Shown piece by piece: positions 53,165-61,379 of a stretch of DNA of 64,000 nucleotides. The notes under the pieces are model-generated. The model searched no databases. It saw only the letters and a list, made by a program, of their open reading frames with translations, and had not been told where the DNA came from. Location of the stretch: the NCBI RefSeq assembly GCF_014647975.1, contig NZ_BMQF01000001.1, positions 372,001 through 436,000 on the forward strand, in the 5' to 3' direction. This stretch comes from Streptomyces fumigatiscleroticus (GTDB lineage: Bacteria > Actinomycetota > Actinomycetes > Streptomycetales > Streptomycetaceae). The translations under genes and the position numbers were made by a program. Each line of letters starts with the position of its first letter. Position 1 is the stretch's first letter.

Positions 53165-55165
53165 TCAGTCGGCTCCCGGCGCCCCGCCCACCCGGCGTGT
53201 GACGGTCAGCAGGTACTCCTTCCGGTTCAGCGGGTTGTGGTCGGTGCGCGGCCGGGTCGGCACCGTGCCGTGCGTGACGGGCGCGTAGTGGTCGAAGGCG
53301 GACTCCAGCTCGCCCTCGCCCCGGGTCAGCCCCGGCAGCCGCTGCTCCAGCCCGTGCACCCGGGCGGCGGGCACCACGCCGTCCAGGACACAGACGTCGC
53401 CGCGCATCGCGGTGGTCTGCGGTACGGCGCCCAGCGAGGCCAGCACCGGCAGCAGCGCGCCCAGCGTGTCCGCGGGGGCCTCGATGCGGAAGCGGTGCAT
53501 CGGCTCGTGCACCCGGGTGCCCGCCCGGCGCAGGGCCTTGGTCAGGACCAGCGGCGTCAGTCCGCGGAAGTCGGCGCCGGTGCTGGACATGCTCTTGTCG
53601 AACCGCTGGTGGGCGTGGCTCTGCCGGGGCGAGTAGCCGCAGTGGGTCATGGTGACGGTGCAGTCGGTGACCTGCCAGCCGTGCAGGCCCTGGCCGAGCG
53701 TCTCCCGCACGGTGTCCTCCACGGCCTTGAAGAAGGCGTACGGCATCGAGCCCAGCTCCACCTCCAGCCGGAAGTCCACCCCCGCGCCGACGGGTGCCGC
53801 GTCGACGCGCAGCCCGACGGTGGCCAGGAACGGGTTGCCGTCCTTCTTGTTGAACTCCACGGCGGCCCCCGTGCCCGTCGGCCGCTCGATGCACAGGGGC
53901 GTGGTCCCGCGGAAGGTGACGTGCAGTCCGTACTCGTCGGCGAGCGTGGCCTGGAGGACCTCCTTCTGCACCTCGCCGTAGAGGGAGACGGAGATCTCCT
54001 GGCGCAGCTCGTCGTGGCGCAGGGCGATCAGCGGGTCCTGCTCGGCGAGCCGGGTCAGCGCGAGGTGCAGCGCCCGCCGGTCGGTTCCGGGGCCGGGGAC
54101 GACCACCGTCTCCAGGGTGGGCGGGGCGAAGAACCGCTCGGGGGCCGTGCGGGGTTCACCGAGGGCGTCGCCGATCCGGATGTCGGTCAGGCCCCACAGC
54201 CTGGCGATCCGGCCGGCCGGGACCGCTTCCTCGCGGACGTCGGTGCCGTGGTCGAAGACGCTGAGCGCGGTGATCCGGCCCTCGGCGCGGCCCCGCACCC
54301 CGCGGACGTCGCCGAACGGGACGCGGTCGCGGACGCGCAGGGTGCCGGAGAACAGCCGCGCGTACGCGATCTTCTCCCCCGCCGGGCCCCGCTCGACCTT
54401 GAAGACGCTGCCGGAGACCGGGCCGTCCGGGTCGCCGCCGGCCGTGGGGAGCAGCTCCCTGACGCCGGTGAGCAGCGCGTCCACGCCCGCGCCGGTGACG
54501 GCGGAGCCGCCGTACACGGGGTGCACGCGCGCCTGGCGGGTCCGGGTGGTCAGGGCCGCGCGGAGCCGGGCGTCGGTGACGGTGCCGTCGACGTAGGCGG
54601 AGAGCAGGTCGTCGTCGTGGCCGGCGAGGACGTCCAGGGCGGCCGGGCCGAGCCCGGGGACGAAGCGGGCGTCGCGGGTGCCGAGTCCGGTGGCCGTGCC
54701 CATCGGCACGACGTCCGGCGTGAGCCGCCGCGCCAGATCCCGCAGCACGCCGTCGTAGCGTGCGCCGCGCCGGTCGATCTTGTTGACGAAGAGCAGGGTC
54801 GGCAGCCGCAGCCGTTTCAGGGTGCGCATCAGGACGCGGGTCTGCGCCTGGACGCCCTCGACGGCCGAGACCACCAGCACCACGCCGTCGAGCACGCCGA
54901 GCACGCGCTCCACCTCGGCGATGAAGTCCGGGTGGCCGGGGGTGTCGATCAGGTTGACCGTCACGCCGTCGAGGGGGAACGAGACGACGGCGGACTTGAT
55001 GGTGATGCCGCGCTGCCGCTCCAGCGCGAGCGAGTCGGTCCGCGTATTGCCGGCGTCGACGCTGCCGATCTCGTCGATCACACCGGCCGAGTGCAGCAGC
55101 CGCTCGGTCAGGCTGGTCTTACCGGCGTCGACATGGGCGAGGATTCCGAGGTTGAGTATCCGCAC
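53165..55165 (-). CDS. tetracycline-type ribosomal protection GTPase (OtrA/TetM family)
   Basis: A 666-residue EF-G-like GTPase. G1 is AHVDAGKTSLTERLL, followed by ERQRGITI, DTPGHPDF and NKID. The rest follows the OtrA layout (GRITALSVFDHG, FFAPPTLETVV, EISVSLYGEVQKEVLQATLADEYG, NKKDGNPFLATVGLRV, ELGSMPYAFFKAVEDTVRETL, LLTVTRRV). Such proteins remove tetracyclines from the ribosome; many soil streptomycetes carry a chromosomal copy. The GTG start is overlapped by an upstream ORF with a stronger ribosome-binding site. Confidence 0.92.
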   Translation of the reverse strand: MRILNLGILAHVDAGKTSLTERLLHSAGVIDEIGSVDAGNTRTDSLALERQRGITIKSAVVSFPLDGVTVNLIDTPGHPDFIAEVERVLGVLDGVVLVVSAVEGVQAQTRVLMRTLKRLRLPTLLFVNKIDRRGARYDGVLRDLARRLTPDVVPMGTATGLGTRDARFVPGLGPAALDVLAGHDDDLLSAYVDGTVTDARLRAALTTRTRQARVHPVYGGSAVTGAGVDALLTGVRELLPTAGGDPDGPVSGSVFKVERGPAGEKIAYARLFSGTLRVRDRVPFGDVRGVRGRAEGRITALSVFDHGTDVREEAVPAGRIARLWGLTDIRIGDALGEPRTAPERFFAPPTLETVVVPGPGTDRRALHLALTRLAEQDPLIALRHDELRQEISVSLYGEVQKEVLQATLADEYGLHVTFRGTTPLCIERPTGTGAAVEFNKKDGNPFLATVGLRVDAAPVGAGVDFRLEVELGSMPYAFFKAVEDTVRETLGQGLHGWQVTDCTVTMTHCGYSPRQSHAHQRFDKSMSSTGADFRGLTPLVLTKALRRAGTRVHEPMHRFRIEAPADTLGALLPVLASLGAVPQTTAMRGDVCVLDGVVPAARVHGLEQRLPGLTRGEGELESAFDHYAPVTHGTVPTRPRTDHNPLNRKEYLLTVTRRVGGAPGAD

Positions 55166-55229
55166 GAAGCGTCATGTCCTTGTGAGAGGGGGCCGTTCCT
55201 TCCTGGGGGGACATGAACGAAGCGCGCAT
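55119..55229 (-). CDS. upstream ORF overlapping the ribosomal protection gene
   Basis: A 36-codon frame (MRASFMSPQEGTAPSHKDMTLRADTQPRNPRPCRRR) starts at 55229 with GAGGAG (55234-55239) in front. It runs through the GTG start of the ribosomal protection gene in another frame and ends 46 bases inside it. It is a plausible leader peptide for translational coupling or antibiotic-responsive control, as ribosome-targeting drugs would stall there. Conservation has not been checked. Confidence 0.5.
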   Translation of the reverse strand: MRASFMSPQEGTAPSHKDMTLRADTQPRNPRPCRRR

Positions 55230-55309
55230 GACTGCTCCTCGGGGCCGGTGACGACGTGTGCGTGCAGCAGTGCAGCAGACCGCTGCCGGGGGCGGCAACG
55301 GATTAACGC

Positions 55310-55819
55310 TCAACGGGTCCGGCGCTGCGGGAGCCGGTGCAGGGTGACGTCCGTGAGACGGCCGTCGGCGGCCGTGGCGGTCATGTAGGTGCAGTGGGGC
55401 TGGCGGCGGCGGTCGGTCGGGGAGCCCGGGTTGAGCAGGCGCAGGCCGGTGTCCGCGGTGGTGTCCCAGGGGATGTGGCTGTGGCCGAAGACCAGCACGT
55501 CCAGATCGGGGAAGCGGGCGGCGCAGCGCGCCTCCCGCCCCTGTGCGGGGCCCGTCTCGTGCACGACACCGAAGCGCAGGCCGCCGAGGTCGGCGTGGGC
55601 CACCTCGGGCAGCCGGGCGCGCAGCTCGGGCCCGTCGTTGTTGCCGTACACGCCGATCAGCCTGCGGCTGCGGTTCTCCAGCAGATCGAGGGTGGCCGTG
55701 TCGACCCAGTCCCCGGCGTGCAGCACGACATCGGCGTCCGGCAGCTCGGCCAGCAGCTGTGCGGGCAGTTCCCTGGCGCGTCTGGGCAGGTGGGTGTCGG
55801 TGGTCAGCAGCAGGCGCAC
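55310..55819 (-). CDS. YfcE/MJ0936-type metallophosphoesterase
   Basis: A 169-residue phosphodiesterase. Metal motifs TTDTHL (usually SDTH), LHAGDW, GNNDG and FGHSHIPWD, LLNPGSPTDRR are in the expected order. It binds two metals and would hydrolyse a small phosphodiester. The GTG start has no Shine-Dalgarno. Its start is 110 bases from the divergent MarR gene. Confidence 0.9.
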   Translation of the reverse strand: MRLLLTTDTHLPRRARELPAQLLAELPDADVVLHAGDWVDTATLDLLENRSRRLIGVYGNNDGPELRARLPEVAHADLGGLRFGVVHETGPAQGREARCAARFPDLDVLVFGHSHIPWDTTADTGLRLLNPGSPTDRRRQPHCTYMTATAADGRLTDVTLHRLPQRRTR

Positions 55820-55868
55820 GGGATCAGCCTAGGCCGGACGGCGGCCGGAAGCAGGACTTCCGGAAAAG

Positions 55869-55911
55869 GACAGGTAAAACTGTTCAGCTTAACTGGACAG
55901 TCTTACCTGTC
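55869..55911. promoter_or_regulatory. MarR operator, near-perfect 15-bp dyad
   Basis: GACAGGTAAAACTGT (55869-55883) and ACAGTCTTACCTGTC (55897-55911) are inverted repeats matching at 14 of 15 positions with a 13-base centre. They lie 18 bases before the MarR start. The AT-rich arms suggest overlap with promoter elements for the operon and perhaps for the divergent phosphoesterase. Confidence 0.8.
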
Positions 55912-55928
55912 GTTTTTACGGTGGGGGC

Positions 55929-56390
55929 ATGGACGCCAACGACACCGGCCCCGGCGAGGGGATCTCCGACTCCGCCGCCCGGGCCGCACGCGAGCTGCGC
56001 GTGGTCTTCAGCCGGCTGCGGCGGCGGATCCGTCAGGTGGCGCGGGACGACGACCTGACCCCGTCCCAGGTGTCGGCCCTCACCCTGGTCGGCAAGCACG
56101 GCGCCGCCACGGCCAGCGCGCTGGCCGCCGCCGAGGGGGTCCGCCCGCAGTCCATGGCGGCCACGCTCGCCGCGCTCGACCAGCACGGGCTGATCCGGCG
56201 CAGCCCCGACCCGGACGACGGCCGCCGGCAGCTCGTCACCCTCACCGACGCGGGCCGCGCCCGGATCGAGGACAACCAGCAGCTCCGCGAGGAGTGGCTG
56301 GCCCGCGCCTTCCAGGACCGGTGCACCGAGGACGAGCGGCGCACGCTGCTTCGGGCGATGGCGCTGCTGGAACGGCTGACGCGGCCGTGA
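55929..56390 (+). CDS. MarR-family transcriptional regulator
   Basis: A 153-residue winged-helix repressor: ELRVVFSRLRRRIRQVARDDDLTPSQVSALTLVGKHGAATASALAAAEGVRPQSMAATLAALDQHGLIRRSPDPDDGRRQLVTLTDAGRARIE. The DxRxxxLTLT wing is intact. GGTGGGGG precedes the ATG. Its stop overlaps the MFS start (GTGA). It likely represses itself and the efflux pump through the dyad at 55869-55911. Confidence 0.92.
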   Translation: MDANDTGPGEGISDSAARAARELRVVFSRLRRRIRQVARDDDLTPSQVSALTLVGKHGAATASALAAAEGVRPQSMAATLAALDQHGLIRRSPDPDDGRRQLVTLTDAGRARIEDNQQLREEWLARAFQDRCTEDERRTLLRAMALLERLTRP

Positions 56391-57820
56391 CCCCGAGACT
56401 CCTGCCGGCCCGGCTCCGCGCCCGCGCCGGGCGCCCCGCCCCGGCCGGCTTCGACCGCCGGCTGATCGCGCCGATGGTGCTCGGCTCCGTACTGAACCCG
56501 ATCAACTCCTCGATGATCGCCGTGGCCCTGGTGCCGATCGGTCTCGCCCTCGGGGCACCGCCGTCCGAGACGGTGTGGCTGGTCACGGCGCTCTATCTGG
56601 CCACGGCCGTGGGACAGCCCGTGATCGGCCGGCTCGTCGACATGTACGGCCCGCGCCGGCTCTACCTGCTCGGTACGGGGCTGGTGGGCATCGCCGGTCT
56701 GCTGGGCGCCCTGGCGCCGTCGCTGGGCGCGCTGATCACCGCGCGGGTGCTGCTCGGGTTCGGCACGTCGGCCGCGTATCCCGCGGCCATGCAGCTGACC
56801 CGCGGCGAGGCGGAGCGCACCGGCCGGGACAGTCCGGCCGGGGTGCTGACCGCGCTCGCCGTCGCCGCGCAGACGGTCTCCGTGGTCGGTCCTGCCCTGG
56901 GCGGAGCGCTGATCGGCGTCGGCGGCTGGCGGGCCGTCTTCACCGTCAACGTGCCGCTGTCGGCGGCCTGTCTGGTCCTCGGTCACCTGTGGCTGCCGCG
57001 GACGGCCGGGCGCACGGGCGGCCGTGGGCGGAGCGTCGACGCGCCCGGCATGGCGCTGTTCGCCGTCATGCTGATCGCGCTCATGCTGTTCCTGACCGGC
57101 CCGCGGGCCGCGCACTGGTATCTGCCGGCGCTGTCCGCCGTCGCCGCCGCGGGCTTCGCGGCGCGCGAGCTGCGCGTGGCCGAACCCTTCGTCGACCTGC
57201 GGGTGCTCGGCGGCAACGGGCCGCTGATCGTCACCTACGTGCGCCAGTTCCTCGGCTACACCACGTCCTACGGCTTCCTGTACGGCTTCACCCAGTGGCT
57301 GGAGGAGGGACGCGGGCTGTCCGCCTCGGCCGCGGGGCTGGTGATGCTGCCGCTGTCCGCCTGCGGGCTGGCCGTCTCCGCGCTCACCGGCCGCCGCGAG
57401 GCGGCCCGCGCCAAGCTGGTCACCGGCGGCCTGGTGCAGATCGCCGGCTGCGCCGCGCTGCTGCTCACCGGCTCCGGCAGCCCCGTCCGGCTGCTGCTCG
57501 CCGTCGGCGCCGTGATGGGCGTACCGCAGGGGCTGATCGGGCTCGCCGACCAGAACGCCCTGTACCGGCAGGCGGAGCCCGCCCGGATCGCCTCGGCCGC
57601 CGGGCTGCTGCGCACCTTCATGTACCTCGGCGCGCTGGCCGCGTCGGCCGCGAACGCGGCGTTCTTCCACCACCGCGCCGACACGCCCGGACTGCACGAC
57701 CTGGCCCTCTTCATGCTCGCCGGGTCCGTCCTGCTCCTGGCGTTCTCCCTGGCCGACCGCTCGCTGGGCACACGGCCCGACGGCGCGCGCCGCACCACCG
57801 CACAACCCCGAAAGGCCTGA
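56387..57820 (+). CDS. MFS transporter (DHA2-like drug efflux)
   Basis: A 477-residue protein with about 12-14 spans. It has LGSVLNPINSSMIAVALVPIGLALGAPPSETVWLVTALYLATAVGQPVIGRLVDMYGPRRLYLLG (the loop 2-3 signature), motif C-like VVGPALGGALIGVGGWRAVFTVNVP, and FLGYTTSYGFLYGFTQWLEEGRGLSASAAGLVMLP. The GTG overlaps the MarR stop, a classical repressor-pump operon. Substrate unknown. Confidence 0.9.
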   Translation: MTPRLLPARLRARAGRPAPAGFDRRLIAPMVLGSVLNPINSSMIAVALVPIGLALGAPPSETVWLVTALYLATAVGQPVIGRLVDMYGPRRLYLLGTGLVGIAGLLGALAPSLGALITARVLLGFGTSAAYPAAMQLTRGEAERTGRDSPAGVLTALAVAAQTVSVVGPALGGALIGVGGWRAVFTVNVPLSAACLVLGHLWLPRTAGRTGGRGRSVDAPGMALFAVMLIALMLFLTGPRAAHWYLPALSAVAAAGFAARELRVAEPFVDLRVLGGNGPLIVTYVRQFLGYTTSYGFLYGFTQWLEEGRGLSASAAGLVMLPLSACGLAVSALTGRREAARAKLVTGGLVQIAGCAALLLTGSGSPVRLLLAVGAVMGVPQGLIGLADQNALYRQAEPARIASAAGLLRTFMYLGALAASAANAAFFHHRADTPGLHDLALFMLAGSVLLLAFSLADRSLGTRPDGARRTTAQPRKA

Positions 57821-57827
57821 CACTTCC

Positions 57828-58412
57828 ATGGCAGTCACCACGCTCGACCCGCGTACCGCCCTCGTCGTCATCGACCTCCAGAACGGCATCGTCGGCGCCC
57901 CCGTCACCCCGCACAGCGGTGCCGACGTCGTCGCCCGCACCGTGGAGCTCGCCGACGCCTTCCGCGCCAAGGACCTGCCCGTCGTACTGGTCCGGGTCTC
58001 CTTCGCCGCCGACGGGGCGGACGCCGTCCCCGGCCGCACCGAGGCCTCCGGCGCCGGCGGCACCCGGCCCGAGGGCTGGGACGCGATCGTCGGCGAACTG
58101 GCCGGAAACCCCCGTGACATCACCGTCACCAAGCACAACTGGGGTGCCTTCCACGGCACCGACCTCGATGTGCAGCTGCGCCGCCGGGGCATCACCCAGA
58201 TCGTGCTGACCGGCATCGCCACCAGCATCGGCGTGGAGTCCACCGCCCGCGCCGCGTACGAGCACGGCTACCACGTCACGCTGGCCACCGACGCCATGAG
58301 CGACCTGGACGCCGGCACCCACCGCAACAGCGTCGAGCGGATCTTCCCGCGGCTCGGCGAGACGGGGAGCACCGCCGAGATCCTGGAGCTGCTCGAGAAG
58401 ACACACGGCTGA
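57828..58412 (+). CDS. isochorismatase-family protein lacking the nucleophilic Cys
   Basis: A 194-residue cysteine-hydrolase fold protein. The first Asp (VVIDLQNGI) and Lys102 (TVTKHNWGAFHGT) are present. The expected nucleophile in 'T..CV..TAR' is Gly135 (LTGIATSIGVESTARAAYEHGY). It may be a non-hydrolytic binder or use other chemistry; some relatives share this change. It follows the MFS stop after seven bases and is part of the MarR operon. The start ATG has a weak AAAGG. Confidence 0.87.
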   Translation: MAVTTLDPRTALVVIDLQNGIVGAPVTPHSGADVVARTVELADAFRAKDLPVVLVRVSFAADGADAVPGRTEASGAGGTRPEGWDAIVGELAGNPRDITVTKHNWGAFHGTDLDVQLRRRGITQIVLTGIATSIGVESTARAAYEHGYHVTLATDAMSDLDAGTHRNSVERIFPRLGETGSTAEILELLEKTHG

Positions 58413-58555
58413 CCGGGGCCGCCGGGCGGTCCCGTAGGCCCGAAGGTCCCGACCGGTGGATCGCGTGGATCGCGCCCCTCGCCGGGATAGCATCGAGCCA
58501 CGCGCAACGCGCCCGCACGTGCACGGCGAACCCAGCCGAGGGGGGCCGGAATCCC

Positions 58556-60502
58556 ATGCCGGTCAAGGTCAGCGTCATCGTCCCCGTCTACAACCCGGGG
58601 ACCTACATCGAGGACTGCATCGCCTCGTTGCAACGGCAGTCGCTGCCCCCCGACGAGTACGAGGCCGTCTTCGTCGACGACGGCTCCACCGACGGGACCG
58701 CCGCCCGGCTCGACGCGCTCGCCGCCGAGGATCCCCGGATGCGCGTCATCCACCAGGAGAACTCCGGCTGGTCGGGCAAGCCCCGCAACGTCGGCATCGC
58801 CGCCGCGCGGGGCGAGTTCGTCATGTTCGTCGACAACGACGACTTCCTGGGCGACGAGGCCCTGGAGCGGATGTACGACTACGGCGTGGCCAACGGCGCG
58901 GACGTCGTCGTCGGCAAGATGGCCGGCAAGGGGCGCCCGGTGCCGGTGGAGCTTTTCCGCCGCAACCGGCCGCACGCCACCGTCGCCGACGCTCCGCTCA
59001 TCGACAGTCTCACCCCGCACAAGATGGTGCGGCGCGCCTTCCTCGAGCGGACCGGGCTGCGCTTCCCCGAGGGCCGGCGGCGGCTGGAGGACCACGTCTT
59101 CGTCACCGAGGCGTATCTGCGCGCGGACAACGTCTCCGTGCTCAGCGACTACGTGTGCTACTACCACGTCCGGCGGGACGACGCCGCCAACGCGGGCCTG
59201 AGGCCCTTCGAACCGGCCGGCTACTTCGCCAACCTCCGCGAGGCCCTGGACGTCGTGGAGAAGTACACCGAACCCGGGCCCCTGCGCGACCGGCTCTTCC
59301 GGCGCTGGCTGCGCGTGGAGATGGTGGAGCGGCTGCGCGGCCGGCGCTTCCTCCGGCTGCCCGAGGACTACCGCGGCTCGCTCTTCACGGAGATCCACCG
59401 TGTGGTCGTCGAGCGGTTCGGTCCCGGCGTCGCGGCCGGGCTGCAACCGACCCAGCGGGTCGTCGCCGCGCTGGCCGCCGAGAACCGGCTCGACGACACC
59501 GTCGCCTTCGCCGAGTGGGAGGCGTCCCTCGCGCTCACGGCCCTGCCCGACTGCGTGGCCTGGCAGGACGGCTCGCTCAGTATCGGCTTCACGGCCGAAC
59601 TGGCCGGTGACGGAAGGCCGTTGACCTTCCCGGCCGCCGGTACGGGCACGTCCTCGGCCGAACCGCCGAAGGACCTGTCGGAGGCGGTCGCGTGGGTGGG
59701 CGCGGAGACCGCCGCCCGCTTCGACCGGGCCGACGCGGACCTGCTGCTGCGCGAACGCTCCAGCTCCGCCCAGCACTTCCAGCCGGTCGGCGTCACCCGC
59801 GAGACCGTGCCCGCCGGGGACGGCGAACACGTCCGGCTGGTGCTGCGGGCGACGGCCACCGCCGATCCGGCCGCGCTGCCGCACGACGGCGTCTGGGACG
59901 CCGTGGTCCGGGTCAGGCTGGGCGGCTGGACCAAGGAGTGCCGGCTGGGCCCGGCCCCGGCGGCCGGCCGTGCCACGCCCCGCGCCGGCGTCGTGGGCGG
60001 CCGTACGGTGCTGCCGTACTGGACCCGGCCGCACGGCAACCTGTCGCTGGAGATCGGCGCCCACGGCAGGCGGCTCGGCCTCGGCCGGATCGAGGTCACC
60101 GCCTGCGGCGACCGGCTGGACGCCGTCCTGCCGCTGTACGTGCCGGGCGAGACCCGGGCGCTGCTGCGGCTCACCGCCGCGGACCGGGTCGTCGACGTGC
60201 CCGCCACGCTGTCACCCGCACAGGACGGGGCGGACGGAGCGAGGGCACGGCTCGTGGCCGCGCTGCCCGTCGCCGGCCTGGCGGGCGCGACCTGGAACAC
60301 CGCCGTGTGCCCGGCCCCGCGGGCCGCCGAGCCCCGCTTCCACACGCTGCCGCTCGCGCTGCGCGCCGGAAGGCGCGGGGCACGGGCCGTGGCGGCGCCG
60401 GAGCGCGCAACCGTGCGGCGGCTGGCCCGCGCGGTACGGCGCGTGCTCGCCGCCGCCCGGTCCCGGGCGGCCGCCCGGCTCGTGCGGCGGCGGGCGGCCT
60501 GA
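58556..60502 (+). CDS. GT2 glycosyltransferase with large C-terminal region
   Basis: A 648-residue protein. Residues 1-115 are a GT-A domain: VSVIVPVYNPGTYIEDCIASLQRQSLPPDEYEAVFVDDGSTDGT, NSGWSGKPRNVGIAAARGEFVMFVDNDDFL (DxD-like). The acceptor-side block RRRLEDHVFVTEAYLRADNVSVLSDYVCYYHVRR is as in teichoic-acid glycosyltransferases of the TarP/TarS kind. Residues about 310-620 form a beta-rich region, and a basic C-terminus follows. AGGGGGG precedes the ATG. Likely decorates a wall or capsule polymer at the membrane inner face. Confidence 0.87.
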   Translation: MPVKVSVIVPVYNPGTYIEDCIASLQRQSLPPDEYEAVFVDDGSTDGTAARLDALAAEDPRMRVIHQENSGWSGKPRNVGIAAARGEFVMFVDNDDFLGDEALERMYDYGVANGADVVVGKMAGKGRPVPVELFRRNRPHATVADAPLIDSLTPHKMVRRAFLERTGLRFPEGRRRLEDHVFVTEAYLRADNVSVLSDYVCYYHVRRDDAANAGLRPFEPAGYFANLREALDVVEKYTEPGPLRDRLFRRWLRVEMVERLRGRRFLRLPEDYRGSLFTEIHRVVVERFGPGVAAGLQPTQRVVAALAAENRLDDTVAFAEWEASLALTALPDCVAWQDGSLSIGFTAELAGDGRPLTFPAAGTGTSSAEPPKDLSEAVAWVGAETAARFDRADADLLLRERSSSAQHFQPVGVTRETVPAGDGEHVRLVLRATATADPAALPHDGVWDAVVRVRLGGWTKECRLGPAPAAGRATPRAGVVGGRTVLPYWTRPHGNLSLEIGAHGRRLGLGRIEVTACGDRLDAVLPLYVPGETRALLRLTAADRVVDVPATLSPAQDGADGARARLVAALPVAGLAGATWNTAVCPAPRAAEPRFHTLPLALRAGRRGARAVAAPERATVRRLARAVRRVLAAARSRAAARLVRRRAA

Positions 60503-60517
60503 CCCCGGCCCGGCCGG

Positions 60518-61321
60518 TCAGCGGCCGGCGTCGAGCTGCTGCACGGCGCGCCGCAGCGGCTCCCAGCCCCGGGAGCGCCTCAGGCCGATATTGCGGGCGC
60601 GGCTGAGCCGGCTCCAGAACGATGCCCCCAGCAACCGCTCCGGCTGCACCGCCTCCACCCGGTCCAGGATCGACTCGGGCACCTTCTGCGGGTCGGGCAC
60701 CAGGAACTCCGCGACGATGTCGTCGTACCTGTCCTTCAGCACGGTGCTGGCCGGATCGGCGCCGAACACCACGAGCTGGCCGGTGGGATGGGTGTCGACC
60801 AGCACGGTGACCAGGTCGGGGCGGTAGCGGGCGAGAATCTCGACGATCTTGTAGACGTCGCCGGTCCAGGCGTTGGTGTGCCGGTCGCGCGCCGCCTCGT
60901 CCACGCCGCGGGGCAGCATGTCGTCGAAGACGATGACGCTGGACCAGTCGGAGTGCTTCTCGACGTTGATGAAGTCGCGCAGGGCGTACTCGAACAGGTG
61001 CATGCCGTCGATGAACGACAGGTCGAGCACGGTGCGCCGCCAGTGGCCGAGCGGGGCGCGGCCCCGGCGCAGGTTGCGCAGCGGGTGCCGGCCGCCCTTG
61101 AGGTGGGCGAGCGGGTTCTCCCGGGCGAAGAAGTCGTCGCTGGTGGCCTTCACCAGGTGGACGTCGCACTTCAGTTCCGTGGCCACTTTGAAGGCGGGGT
61201 CGATCGCGATGCTGGGTACGCGGGACAGGCGCAGGCTGCGGCCGTCGTTGACGCCGATCTCCAGGTAGTTGCGGTTCGCGGTGACCCTGTGGAGTCCCCG
61301 CAGGAACTCGTGGCGTTTCAC
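60518..61321 (-). CDS. class I SAM-dependent methyltransferase
   Basis: A 267-residue protein of the Methyltransf_24 kind, common in sugar and surface-polysaccharide clusters. It has YLEIGVNDGRSLRLSRVPSIAIDPAF (motif I), DLSFIDGMHLFEYALRDFINVEKHSDWSSVIVFDDMLPR (motif IV and metal-site block). The GTG follows GGAGT. It is co-directional with the RmlA gene and convergent with the GT2 gene. Acceptor unknown. Confidence 0.85.
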   Translation of the reverse strand: MKRHEFLRGLHRVTANRNYLEIGVNDGRSLRLSRVPSIAIDPAFKVATELKCDVHLVKATSDDFFARENPLAHLKGGRHPLRNLRRGRAPLGHWRRTVLDLSFIDGMHLFEYALRDFINVEKHSDWSSVIVFDDMLPRGVDEAARDRHTNAWTGDVYKIVEILARYRPDLVTVLVDTHPTGQLVVFGADPASTVLKDRYDDIVAEFLVPDPQKVPESILDRVEAVQPERLLGASFWSRLSRARNIGLRRSRGWEPLRRAVQQLDAGR

Positions 61322-61379
61322 GTAGGTGACTCCTCGCAGGGGTGGGACTGGGGAAGTGGGGGCCCGGCGACCGGAAGGA

